64,000 nucleotides of DNA from Antedon bifida (GCA_963402885.1 OY727099.1:16077001-16141000), one strand, 5' to 3'; positions 47,921-57,758 are shown, numbered from the stretch's first letter. The notes: a model not told the origin generated them from the sequence alone. A program made the numbers and translations.

Positions 47921-48729
47921 TATAAATTTAATGAAATATACTTATTACAAACAGAAATAAACTCACAATATTTTTTACCCCTTGAGTAAATATATATCTT
48001 TGTTTCACAACAAACAAACTTGACGGTGTGTTTGTTGATATATATATTTACTCCATTGCTTCAACTTTATTCTGAATACCACACCTTAGAAATAGGCCTC
48101 ATAAGTACTTTTATGAAGGAGATGCACATCAAAAGGAACAAATAAATACTTGGTATTATTGATAAATAAAAATTGATTTTACAGACGTGTTTCTCGCACA
48201 CTATTCACAAATTTCGTACACTCAATAATGTTCAATACTTTCGTCTCTATGGAGCGCCAAAAGAGCAACAATAATAGAGGGCTAAAAACTTGGTGGAATG
48301 CGTCTACTTTTAATGCATTCATTGGTGAAATGCACGCTTAATTTAAATTAATATATTTTGTCAATTTGTCAATAAAAATGCTGTAATCTGTTACCGCTGA
48401 TACTTTTCTGTTTACAAAGAATATTAATCGATCTTAAAATCAGCATCACTACCTACACCTAGTCATAAGGGTGACCTGAGGGGGATATGATTGATTTATC
48501 GATTTTATTCTTAAATTTAACGAAACCAGGTAAAGTATTAACAGTAACACTTTATTTGTATTGATGTGACAAAACATATTGAAATTGAACAAAAAATGCG
48601 TTAAATAGATGGATTCCACATAGTTTTTAGCCCTCTAATAATGTTGCCCTTTTGGCGTTCCATAGAAACGAAACTATTGAACATAGTCATGCAAAATTTG
48701 CATGAAAAAAACGTCTGTAAAATCTTATT

Positions 48730-49404
48730 AATATTAGGTGATCATTTAGAATAAAATGATCACCTATTGTTATTGTATGAAATCAATATTATTAGTTATC
48801 CGCATAGTAGCGGATAACTCCTTGTAACTGTCCTGTTTCATCATTTTTTTTTTCTGTATTATTAGTTATCCGCATAGTAGCGGATAACTCTTTGTAACTG
48901 TCCTGTTTCATCATCTGTTTTTTGGTTATTCGCAACTTGTTGCAGGATAACCTCTTGTGATTGTACAAAATCATCATCATCATCATCTTTTTATTAGGTG
49001 ATCATTTAGAATAAAATGATCACCTATTGTTATTGTATAAAATCTTTATTATTGATTATCCGCACTTGGCGGATAACCCCTTGTTATTGTCAGGATCTTT
49101 TTTTTTTTTTGGTTATCCGCACTTGGCGGATAACCCCTTGTTATTGTCACGATCTTTTTTTTTTTTCTATGTTCTTCTTTCTTTCCCAGAATTTTGTTGC
49201 ACGTGTATCTCTAAATCTTCTCAACATAACATTGTATAACATTATCAGATTATTGACCTCTATCTGAAGATGTCGTAATAAGGTTTTCGGTCCCGTCTGA
49301 GTTGCGCAGCGTAAGTTACGCGCGATTTTATGAATTTCAATGATTGATCATAGATTAAAAACTAAAAGTTATTTTGTATTGACACTTAGTGAAAATTTAA
49401 GTTA
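48730..49404 (+). repeat. Start of a ~1.5 kb unit: array of seven hairpins
   Basis: Seven short palindromes about 50-65 bases apart, each followed by CTTGTTATTGT or CTTGTAACTGTCC and a T-rich run. Two stem types occur: GGTGATCATTT..AAATGATCACC (48736, 48996) and GTTATCCGC..GCGGATAAC (48800, 48863, 49057, 49112), with a decayed one at 48924. TTCTTCTTTCTTTCCCAG and GTTACGCGCG follow, the interior of the unit. The unit is cut at 49404 by the Helitron and resumes at 57759. Confidence 0.8.
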
Positions 49405-49440
49405 CTAGAGGGTTCGCTCGCTTCGCTCGCGACCCTCTAG
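49405..49440 (-). other. Helitron 3'-terminal hairpin
   Basis: CTAGAGGGT and ACCCTCTAG bracket a CG-rich loop (TCGCTCGCTTCGCTCGCG). This hairpin next to CTAG serves as the end signal in Helitrons. The equivalent at 7647-7674 has a slightly different stem. Confidence 0.9.
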
Positions 49441-50196
49441 TGGGTGTACCCGAATGGTTCTCGAAAACATGAACAACGCCTCTGGAAATTGAAACCCGGG
49501 TGACACCCATGCATATGACTGATGAGTAATGCATCTTTATTTTGTGATGTTTCATGGTGGTCGATAAATTAGGTACATCAAAAATATCGGTTCCAGGGTA
49601 ATATAGCAAATTAGAGTATATTGTTACAGGGCAAGTTATAAGGTAACGTGGGTATTCTATGTGGGACTGTTGAAATGCCATTAGCGTTCTGATGAGGTAG
49701 TTAAGAATGTTAAATGACATCAGAGGGATGTAGATGGATGGTAACTGAACACACGAAGTTGTTGGTGAAATGTACGTGTGTATCGCCTCCTTAAGGAAGG
49801 TTGCATTTATTACGAATTTAAACTCTGGTAGGCCTATATCTGAGTGTATGATACTACTGCACAAAGATTTAGCAAAAGATTACAAATAAAGATGTCATCA
49901 AAATCAAAGATAGAAGAACCCACAAAAACCCACAGTAAGTAATAGGAAATGTTACAACAACTAAGACTCATGGAAGTTACATCGGTTCAGAATTGGTACA
50001 AAAAAAGTACAATAATGAGGTTATAATAGTGTTTCTAATGAATAATGCACAATCCTGGCATCTGTTTATATAAATTACAAAGTGACATTTAGAATACTAC
50101 TGTTCCTAGCCATTGTGAAGACACAATGTGTCAGGTAGTTTGGGTAATAGGCTCTAAGCTTACCTGCAAATCACATATTTGTATATTATGTTTCAT
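49441..50196 (-). other. Helitron 3' non-coding region
   Basis: Between the helicase stop and the terminal hairpin. A 155-codon frame (49397-49864) runs through the hairpin and out of the element and is not credible as a gene. Confidence 0.6.
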
Positions 50197-51291
50197 TTAC
50201 AGTACCTCTTTGTAGACAATATTGGACACTTGGTTCCTGATAACTGAGCGCGGATTGTATATTTTGATGTTGTCTGGGTGGCCAACTCTGCTTAAAGATA
50301 CATACAATTGTCCATGGGTAAAGAACTGTTGGTCCAGAAAAATGCCAATTCTGTTTAGTGTTTGACCTTGACTTTTATTAGATGTGATACCGAAGCATAC
50401 TCGAATAGGAAACTGCTTCCTGGTCAAAACGAAGGGTAGTGTCGGATCATCTGGTGATAATTTAAAACGTGGTATCAATAGGTCTTTGCCTTTGTGTGGC
50501 CCCATAGCAATGGATGCATGGATGACTCTGTCTAGTAGAGTTTTGACTATGTATCTAGCTCCATTGCAGTGTCCATTCTTAGGGTCTATGTTGCATAAAA
50601 GCATTACTGGAATACCGGGCTTAAGTATTAGCTTGTGAGGAGGTAGGCTAGGCAGGAACAGTTCGTTTAAGAATTCTGTTGGATATTGGTGTTCTGCCTC
50701 GTCTTGTACCGAATCATAGCTGAGATATGTTGTAACTGGTCCGGGAAATAAATTTATTAGGCAGTCATTGACCTTTGTTACATTTTCGTTTGTTGGGCAT
50801 ATGATTGCGTTAGAGCAAACTGTAGTATGGGAAATGTTTTTGGTAATTCCGGGAAATATTTCTTGACAAAATTGCTGTAGCGAAGTAGCAGTTGAAAAAA
50901 AATGGTCTGGTAGGGCGATGGTATCTTTGTCAATTTCCTCCTTTGTACCTTCTCCTATTGAAAGAAGAAGATGTGAAAATTGGCGAAGTTGATCTACGTT
51001 GCCATGTGAATGGATAACACGTAAGTTGTCTGTCAATTTAAGCGATTGGATACTCTTCCAAAGGTATGATGTCTTCAGTGTTGCTTGTAGTATTTCAGCT
51101 TTGCCGCCTTTGGGAATCACAGGGAGGATCTGTCGGCAATCGCCTGCTAGGAGGAGAGTTATCCCACCGAATGGTTTATCGTTGCTCCGTATGTCGCGTA
51201 CTGTACGATCAACTGTTTCAAATACATGCTTATTGGCCATCGTGACTTCATCAATAACGATAAGTGATGTATCTTTAATTAAGCATGCCAA
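50197..51291 (-). CDS. Helitron PIF1-type helicase, C-terminal part
   Basis: SF1 DNA helicase domain that drives strand displacement during rolling-circle transposition. Visible motifs: LIVIDEVTMAN (motif II, Asp14-Glu15), GGITLLLAGDCRQILPVIP (motif III, about 42-60), LTDNLRV (motif IV), NKSQGQTL (305-312), HGQLYVSLSRV (326-336). The end NIVYKEVL is the usual Helitron C-terminus, so this end is natural. Homology in the same frame extends upstream without a start codon to about 51396 (SPATLLPNGRTIHSRFKVPL). Walker A (motif I) is not found there or in the preceding frame: about 100 residues between FNLPTPDP and TLLPNG are missing. It cannot be an active helicase as it stands. Confidence 0.93.
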   Translation of the reverse strand: MACLIKDTSLIVIDEVTMANKHVFETVDRTVRDIRSNDKPFGGITLLLAGDCRQILPVIPKGGKAEILQATLKTSYLWKSIQSLKLTDNLRVIHSHGNVDQLRQFSHLLLSIGEGTKEEIDKDTIALPDHFFSTATSLQQFCQEIFPGITKNISHTTVCSNAIICPTNENVTKVNDCLINLFPGPVTTYLSYDSVQDEAEHQYPTEFLNELFLPSLPPHKLILKPGIPVMLLCNIDPKNGHCNGARYIVKTLLDRVIHASIAMGPHKGKDLLIPRFKLSPDDPTLPFVLTRKQFPIRVCFGITSNKSQGQTLNRIGIFLDQQFFTHGQLYVSLSRVGHPDNIKIYNPRSVIRNQVSNIVYKEVL

Positions 51292-51335
51292 AGGTGACTG
51301 TATCGAAATATTGCAGGTTGAGTTGTCATTTACTT

Positions 51336-52481
51336 TTAGTGGGACTTTAAACCGAGAATGAATAGTGCGACCATTTGGTAAGAGTGTTGCAGGACTGTTT
51401 TCGTACGTTGTTTCTTCACTATGACTTGGGATGCGGCATTTGTTTCTGGGTCTGGGGTTGGTAGATTGAAGTGTTCTAATGATTTCCCACCTCTTTGAAG
51501 GACGTGGTTTATGAGGGTTAAGGCCTCATTGATTTGTGATTGGGTGGGTGTAGTAGTGTGGTCGCGACGTTGAAAGTCCTCTGTGAGAATCTGTACGTGT
51601 CTGTTGAAGAATTGGTTGGGATTACAGGGGACAATGTAAAGCAATATTGTAGCGAATACCTGTCGGATTGTGTTTCCAAACTGGATAGAAGCTGCTTCTT
51701 CCATGGCTTTATCAATTTCACTGTCATCTTCATATAATCCTAAAGCAACACAGACAGCATGGTTAGTGTCATATGTTATTCCACTGACAGTGCGAAGATC
51801 AATGAAGCTGGTAGGATTTAACATGTGTAGCAGTAATATGCGAAGGAAATATAGTTCTTTCTGGTGAGCATTTAAATTTATGACTGGTAACCTGCCGATA
51901 GTATCGCACAAGTGGTCATTTCTTGAGGTGTGTCGTTTCCGTGGTTGCCATACGTGGTTTGTGTATATATATCTGCTTACGATGTTTGGATATATGAGAT
52001 CCGACGCAGTTTTAGAATTTAAGTCAAAGAACGCGGTTAGCATGGTTTTTTCAGATTTGTTGATAGCATTCTGCAATCCATTGGAGTCGTCAGGGTTGAA
52101 ATATCCCATTTGGTCGTGTTCTAAATGGATAGGCAGTTTCTTAACGGCAGGATGTCGTCTGGTGAGTGGAAACTCGTACAGCCGCCATATAGCTTCTGAC
52201 GCACTAATATAACGGGCATTTGCAAATGATTCTATTTCATCGTCCTCTCCCGACGGTAACTTAACCATAACTCTATCGTTTCCCTTGGTGATGTATTTGT
52301 ATATGTACTTCACTGCCTTGATTGTTGTGACTATTTCGATGTTAATGTGTGCTTTGTATTTTAATGTAAGAATCGGATTGTACGGTACGACAAAGGTGTT
52401 GTCGACTGTGAGTGGTTGTTCGGCGTTTAACAGTAGCTGTTTGTCCTCCTTCAACGGGTGACCTTCTGCGATAAATTGCAC
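51336..52481 (-). CDS. Helitron Rep, tyrosine region and Rep-helicase linker (broken frame)
   Basis: It lies in a different frame from the pieces on either side. Residues 24-50 (LTVDNTFVVPYNPILTLKYK) and AHINIE are the standard block after the zinc-rich part. VKYIYKYITKG carries the paired catalytic tyrosines (Tyr59, Tyr63) that nick and join DNA ends. SASEAIWRLYEFPL, HLEHDQ and FNLPTPDP follow as in other Helitrons. Its own ATG is not a real start; this is the middle of one Rep-helicase protein. A frame change between 52400 and 52480 separates it from the N-terminal part. After VKKQRT (about 51410) it leaves the homologous frame because of the deletion that removed Walker A. The last ~20 residues are shadow. 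Confidence 0.9.
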   Translation of the reverse strand: MQFIAEGHPLKEDKQLLLNAEQPLTVDNTFVVPYNPILTLKYKAHINIEIVTTIKAVKYIYKYITKGNDRVMVKLPSGEDDEIESFANARYISASEAIWRLYEFPLTRRHPAVKKLPIHLEHDQMGYFNPDDSNGLQNAINKSEKTMLTAFFDLNSKTASDLIYPNIVSRYIYTNHVWQPRKRHTSRNDHLCDTIGRLPVINLNAHQKELYFLRILLLHMLNPTSFIDLRTVSGITYDTNHAVCVALGLYEDDSEIDKAMEEAASIQFGNTIRQVFATILLYIVPCNPNQFFNRHVQILTEDFQRRDHTTTPTQSQINEALTLINHVLQRGGKSLEHFNLPTPDPETNAASQVIVKKQRTKTVLQHSYQMVALFILGLKSH

Positions 52482-52509
52482 CTGTGTCTGGACTCATGAT
52501 GGTGTGAGA

Positions 52510-54291
52510 TCAGGGTGGTTTCGGAAAATGCTTGTCACACTTTATAATACCTTTGTCCGTTTTCATGCAGGGTGCTGATATATCGTGGTGGCCGCACGGT
52601 CCATGAATCATACAGGTAGTAATAATTTTATGTAAGCGGGGATTGTCCGAGGCGACAGGTATTTCAGCACATACAATTTTGTCGATGTCCGCTGGATTTC
52701 GGGGCTTATCTTCCTTGGTTAGTATGGCAACAATATGGACATGTGGTAATCCTCTCTTTTGGAATTCTGTCATAAGTGTGTAGGCAACAATGTTTCCAAG
52801 AATGTCTAGTTTAAACAGGTCATCCAAGAAGAACCGGAGGCGGTTGTTAAATGCACGGTTACAAATGTCCGGTCGGTCCTGTGGCTGTTCACCAGGATGA
52901 ATGGAGTCGATAATTTCTTGCCACTTTGGATTACATGTAAACGTAATTAAATAATCCGGCTTGCCGTACGTCCGCATTAATGCCATTGCGTCTTGGTATT
53001 GTTGCGCATACCATCTGGGACTTCCGTAAATTGTAGGTGGAAGCACAATCACTTTGCCTAAGTTGCGTACATTATCTTGCCTGTTTACTGCGTCAATGAG
53101 GCATTTATATTTTTCAGCCCTGAGAACCTTCTGATTGTTGCGAGCCCAGCGAAGTCTTTGACGCTCTGCCTTTGAGAAAGCATCAACAGCATACTGTTGC
53201 ATAAGTCGGCGGCATTTTGAAATGGTGTTGAATTGATCTTTACGTGTCTGCAGCCGGTAGCAGTAATAGTTGGTAGGCGACATCCGTTTGTCATTCTGCA
53301 GCTTCATGTCGTCATGGTAACCGTCTGCACCGTGGGGAAACATGATGATATAATGAAGAGGATCGTATGAATGATGTATGTCATATATCCGTGTGAGCCC
53401 ACCTCCGCGGAGATGAAGGATAATGTCAGTAGTATTGCATGATTCATTGAGCTGTAATACGGCTATTTCATTGGTTTGTGGTAAATTGTATTTTCTGTTA
53501 TGTCCTGCACTGGGTTTGTTTTTGGTTGACAGTATTAATTTTTTGGAGGACAGGTTTGGCAGTTCAATCACAGATTTCATACTTGCTATGTATGGATTGC
53601 TGGTTCGTAGTGTCTCTTGAAGTTCCTTTAGTATAGTTGGGGTAAGGTGTGTGGGTGAATTGGTACACCTTTGGTGAGCCTGTTGGTCTTCTGTCGCGTC
53701 ATAGAAGTAGAGTTGAGCAAATTTTGGGGATGCTGGTGAGTCAGGAAGTAACGAACCTATATAGTGATACACTTTACCGTGGACTTTGAATGTCGGCGAA
53801 TATCCAGGTAGGCGCTCCTCATTAACACCTATTGATGCAAGGGCCATAGCATTGTTGTATGCTCTGATGTTATTGAGGAATGATTGCTGGTCAAATAGTG
53901 TTCTGATATATTCCGGAAGGTCTGGTAGAGAGGGTAAGTCAACCTTTCCTTGTTTGCAGCAGAATCCTATTGTTTCTTTTTCAAATCGGTATGCCAAGCA
54001 ATACTGGCATAGGTTATTTTGGTTGAAGAGTCCTTTTGGTTGAAAGTGTTGAATGTGGTGAGGCACTGTGTTCTCGTTGACATCATAAGTAGTCTGGACA
54101 ATACCATGTCTTTTTGGACCATAATGAATTATTGGTACGTCTTGAGGCAGAGATTGAGTACTGCCGGCCGCTGGGGTTAGTTCGGGAGTGGGTAGTACTG
54201 GCAGAACTGTTGCTGGCGTATGCTCTACATCGGTAGAACTGAGAAGTAAATAAAAATTGAATAAGTCAAATACACTGTCATTCATTTTCAC
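52510..54291 (-). CDS. Helitron Rep, N-terminal part with HUH motif
   Basis: Rolling-circle initiator part of the Helitron transposase. Residues 95-112 hold NLCQYCLAYRF...FCC (zinc-binding), then KVDLPSLPDLPEYIRTLF. The Helitron_like_N domain follows: HYIIMFPHGADGYH, ISKCRRLMQQYAVDAFSKAE, PPTIYGSPRWYAQQYQDAMA, KPDYLITFTCNPKWQEI. The metal-binding HUH motif is GLPHVHIVAIL at about 514-524 (His517, His519). The end, HGPCGHH...CDKHFPKPP, reaches a TGA, but the same frame continues with SHTIMSPDTGAIYRRR, the expected next block, so the stop is a mutation. A CTTCTCAG acceptor-like site near residue 18 makes the first exon boundary and start uncertain. Confidence 0.93.
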   Translation of the reverse strand: MKMNDSVFDLFNFYLLLSSTDVEHTPATVLPVLPTPELTPAAGSTQSLPQDVPIIHYGPKRHGIVQTTYDVNENTVPHHIQHFQPKGLFNQNNLCQYCLAYRFEKETIGFCCKQGKVDLPSLPDLPEYIRTLFDQQSFLNNIRAYNNAMALASIGVNEERLPGYSPTFKVHGKVYHYIGSLLPDSPASPKFAQLYFYDATEDQQAHQRCTNSPTHLTPTILKELQETLRTSNPYIASMKSVIELPNLSSKKLILSTKNKPSAGHNRKYNLPQTNEIAVLQLNESCNTTDIILHLRGGGLTRIYDIHHSYDPLHYIIMFPHGADGYHDDMKLQNDKRMSPTNYYCYRLQTRKDQFNTISKCRRLMQQYAVDAFSKAERQRLRWARNNQKVLRAEKYKCLIDAVNRQDNVRNLGKVIVLPPTIYGSPRWYAQQYQDAMALMRTYGKPDYLITFTCNPKWQEIIDSIHPGEQPQDRPDICNRAFNNRLRFFLDDLFKLDILGNIVAYTLMTEFQKRGLPHVHIVAILTKEDKPRNPADIDKIVCAEIPVASDNPRLHKIITTCMIHGPCGHHDISAPCMKTDKGIIKCDKHFPKPP

Positions 54292-54394
54292 TTCCTCATG
54301 TTGTATGTGGAATGAAAGAGAAATTGTAGCCTAATGTTAAAGTGATATCGTTCCTGTAACTGTCTCAGTATTAGTAATGTTTTGTTATTGTCAT

Positions 54395-54540
54395 AAGATC
54401 GTCATCGTCGTCGTCAGCGTCGGCATCATCGTATTCATCGTCATCGTCGTTATCATCATCATCATTGTAATCATCATCATTATTATTGTTATTATTGTTA
54501 TTTTTATCTCCATTGTTTCTATTATTATTGTTATTGGGAA
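54395..54540. repeat. (CATCGT/CATCAT)n and (TTATTG)n microsatellite in the Helitron
   Basis: Triplet runs GTCATCGTCGTTATCATCATC then TTATTATTGTTATTATTG. They produce Asp-rich open frames that are not genes. Located between the coiled-coil gene and Rep. Confidence 0.9.
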
Positions 54541-54698
54541 TGAAGACGCTTGATGTTCTATAAAATGATATGCTGTTGGTATGCAATACAAAACTGAGTG
54601 AAGGCATGTTGAAGTTATGAAAGTAATGCTTTATTAATACCGTACAATCAATCACATTAAGAAAGGTAATCAAGAAAAGTGTCTATAATGCATTTCTA

Positions 54699-55166
54699 CT
54701 AAGTTGATGTATGGCCTTTTTTGTGCTTGACCAGCCTCCGTTTTTTAGGCTTCATAGTTTTCTTGGGTGTTTCTTGTCTTTCCAGCAAGTCCACAGACTT
54801 CAAAAATGGTTCGTCGTCGCTGTCTGTACTAAAAAAGTCCAGTTCAATAGGTGTTGCTCTAGGTCTAATTTGTGGTGGCTTTGGTGGGTCCGTTTGTTTA
54901 CTTGGTGAAGGGGTTCTTGGTGAGGTTGACAGGGACATCTGAAAGTTAAGCTTCTTATTGGTAGCTGTTAGCTGCCGCACCTGGCGCTGAAGTTGTTCAA
55001 TTTCTGTAGCCTGCGACGATATCATTGACACACATTCCTCCAATGTTTTATCTATCTGCATTCCAAGAAGATCCGCGTGTTGTCGCATGGAGGGTGGTGT
55101 GTTCTGTAACAGCAGGACTTTATAAGATTTCGTACACGTAATTTTCATTAACAGTTCCTGTGCCAT
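54699..55166 (-). CDS. Coiled-coil protein of unknown function inside the Helitron
   Basis: A 155-residue protein from MAQELLMKIT (the frame is open to 55229, but the earlier ATG gives a low-complexity lead, so 55166 is preferred). Residues 38-78 (IDKTLEECVSMISSQATEIE, QLQRQVRQLTATNKKL) form a heptad-like coiled coil, suggesting dimerisation. Then a Ser/Thr/Pro-rich segment (SPRTPSPSKQTDPPKPP), an acidic patch (FFSTDSDDEP, 111-120) and a lysine-rich C-terminus (MKPKKRRLVKHKK), a likely nuclear signal. It lies upstream of Rep on the same strand, within the Helitron ends. I know no Helitron protein like it. It may be an accessory protein or a captured host exon. Confidence 0.6.
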   Translation of the reverse strand: MAQELLMKITCTKSYKVLLLQNTPPSMRQHADLLGMQIDKTLEECVSMISSQATEIEQLQRQVRQLTATNKKLNFQMSLSTSPRTPSPSKQTDPPKPPQIRPRATPIELDFFSTDSDDEPFLKSVDLLERQETPKKTMKPKKRRLVKHKKGHTST

Positions 55167-55229
55167 ATTCGTAACTGAAAGGAATAAATAAGTAGAATTG
55201 TATGTCCAATAGTAAAATAATAAATACAC

Positions 55230-57758
55230 ACTGCGTAATGCTTATAATTATATTAATATTATGCATACAGTTATGATTTGAAGAGACATTGGTATACTAT
55301 TGAATTGTCGAAAAAAATATATAGGCCTAAGTCTTAAACTACCGTATATGGTAGGCTATGGCGTTGCGGTAATCGGACATACACACACTTTACAGCGTAA
55401 TATAAATATGTATTTGTCAATTATACCAACAATAAAGCAATAGCTTGAATGAATGTTGCTGTGAGGAAGATGACTAAACTAAACATGGTTATAGTTACCC
55501 TACTGCAAAATGTGACATCAAAATAAATAAACTTACCCAGAATGTGGAAAACTATTTATAATTTGTGTGGAGATTTAGTTGTTTAGCATGCAGTTGGCCT
55601 AGTCGTAGTGAGTTCGTTACTGTGAATCCAAAAGCGTCGTGGTAATAGCGAATTGCGGTCAGTGTGTGACTGTGACTTAAAAAAGTCTGACCTTCTCCAG
55701 GGTGTGACAGGGTGACATAGATTTGTACTCAAAAGTGTCACAATCCAGGAATGAATTATTAAACTCGGAATATAAGTTGTAAATCGTCTGTGTAGTGTTT
55801 GTACAAATCCGGTGAAAAGGGTGTATTAATGACAGCACACAGACATTGAACTATGTGAAAAATTAAACAGGTTTTTGGCGATCTGCGTAATGTCTCAAGT
55901 GGACCGCGGTTTACGTCTGTGTATGGCCAGTGAAGAGCTAAATTATAATACTGCAACCACTAAAAAAATACTAATTTTACTCAAAAGTCTATTGTGTATA
56001 GTTGTAATACGTTATATTTTTTCCTTCCAGATTATTTTGTACAATCAGACAAATAGTACACTGCTCAGATCAGAAAAAAAGTAATACATATTTTGAAACA
56101 GCCATAATTATGTTCATTGTATCAAAATATTATTTAGAATTACATTAAATATAGATACGTGTCAACCGCTAGTCCATGTGATACCTTCACTTGACTTTAT
56201 TAGTATAATCAGTGTGCGTTGTACGTAGGCCTATAATTGATGTTAGAAGTGGGTAACAGTCGTGATGGGTTGATATGTATTGCACTTAACGGTAAGATTG
56301 TATTTTCATCAAATAGTTTTGAATGTATCATTTCTGGTTAAAGATAAATTGGCAAAAGAAATGAATGCTATCAAACTTACCGGTTTCGTGCTTTGCGTGT
56401 CCTTCGTTGTCTTCGGTAGTAGACGTGAAACGTTGTTGATTTTTTCTTTATCTTGGGCATAGTGTAATCAGTAAAATTAAAAAATGTACGAATAGAGAAC
56501 AATATAGACTAATTATTATATTCGGTCTTCCGGCGAATGAGTTTGTGAGATTTGAACCTGTACTGAAAATAGGTTTGGTAAGATGCGAAATGTATACCAA
56601 TTATGATTGATTATGTCCCCTGTCAGTGTTGATGTATGGACACTTGACAGCAATCGGTGGTTATAGGAAAGTAAAGGGGAAAAAAAGTCACTCAATAGAT
56701 GTAATTAAAAATAATATACATTAATTATCCTGTAATGATGTAAAAACTTTACAACAATTGGTATTAATGCAAATAATATAATTGTAAAGACCGGTATACG
56801 TATAATATACATATTATATTATTATATATATTATAACGTTAGACACAGGAGGAAACCGTTAATAGGGGTCATCAATCACTGAAACAGTCTCTAACGTGAC
56901 CGTACCAAGAGACCAAAAGCATAGTTTATCAAAGTGGGTGACAGTCAGCGGTGCTTAACATTTATATCACAAATTATCAAATAACAACTGTCGTAGCCTA
57001 CTTATATATCGGTCGTAGTACACACCATTTACAATTATTATAAATAGAGCAAGCAACAGAAATAATCGATAATAATCGATAATATAAACAGTAAAGGTGC
57101 TTCCCTGGTAGGCCTATAGTAACATTGAATCGCACCTAAATTTTATTAAATAATTAATAAATAGAATCTAATTTCAGTAGTTCACGATACGTTGAACCAC
57201 TAAATATTTTTGTATTTAATATCGAATGGCCTATATCGGTCGTAGTACACACCATTTATAATTATTATAAGTAGAGCAAGCAACAGAAATAATCGATAAT
57301 ATAAACAGTAAAGGTGTTTCCCTGGTAGGCCTACCAGGCCTTCTATAGTAACATTGAATCGCACCTAAATTTGATTAGGCTTAAATGATTAATAAATAGA
57401 ATCTAATTTCAGTAGTTCACGATACGTTGAACCACTAAAATATTTTTGTATTTAATATCGAATGGCGCCACCAACGGCCATTTTGCCGGAAGTGACGGAC
57501 CCGGAAGCCAGCTGAACAACAGCGCGAGTGTGTGAAAATAACCCTGTGATATCCACCAATTTCGATAGGTAACGCTAAATTTTGTCGTTGTAAAAGACAA
57601 AAATGGAATAATAGCGTCGATGTGCAAACTAATGTTATCAAATCTACGTTTCGCGGTACATCTGAGATAGATAAGGTAGGTATCCAAGGCGGAGATTTGT
57701 ACCGAATTTTTTGCATTGTGCTCGCCTATGTCAGAATTAACCATAATTTATATATAGA
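55230..57758 (-). other. Helitron 5' region, non-coding, promoter-like
   Basis: About 2.5 kb without a convincing gene. It contains a ~227 bp tandem duplication (57011-57464). Near the 5' end is CGGCCATTTTGCCGGAAGTG followed by ACGGACCCGGAAGCC (57475-57509), a cluster of ETS-type CCGGAAGTG sites and a YY1-like CAAAATGGC on the opposite strand. The same cluster is kept at 8624-8658. Confidence 0.55.

Larger units (their letters stand above)
44850..48729. mobile_element. Second GGGTGTCACGAAACC-type palindromic element, split and truncated
   Basis: Left end GGGTGTTACGAAACTTAAGA (44850), then text parallel to 12024-13010, including GAGCGCCAAAAGAGCAACA at 48252. It stops at about 48729, before the expected right terminal repeat, where a tandem-unit start begins. 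A 2.9 kb TIR element (45032-47920) sits inside. Compared with the 12024 copy, the insertion point reads ACCATA|ATTTTAA. Confidence 0.78.
49405..57758 (-). mobile_element. 8354 bp Helitron, full-length ends, coding damaged
   Basis: On the minus strand it begins TCTATATATAAATTATGG (57758) and ends in a hairpin finishing ACCCTCTAG (49405), the canonical TC...CTRR ends. Host bases are A and T: flanking AAGTTA and TATCAAGGG join to AAGTTATATCAAGGG, exactly the text of an uninterrupted unit at 63426. No target duplication, as expected for Helitrons. It encodes a coiled-coil protein and Rep-helicase in pieces. A ~227 bp tandem duplication lies in the 5' region (57011 and 57238, GGTCGTAGTACACACC). 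Non-autonomous relatives are at 4281-6023 and 7647-8907. Confidence 0.95.

Noticed and set aside
49397-49864. 155-codon minus-strand frame
   Set aside because: It runs through the Helitron 3' hairpin into host DNA and resembles no protein family.
54371-54673. Asp/Asn-rich 100-codon frame
   Set aside because: It is a translated (CATCGT)n/(ATT)n microsatellite inside the Helitron.
57409-57744. ~110-codon minus-strand frame conserved at 8513-8836
   Set aside because: Two overlapping frames are equally conserved, as expected for a conserved Helitron DNA end; the frames differ at both termini and have no recognisable domain.
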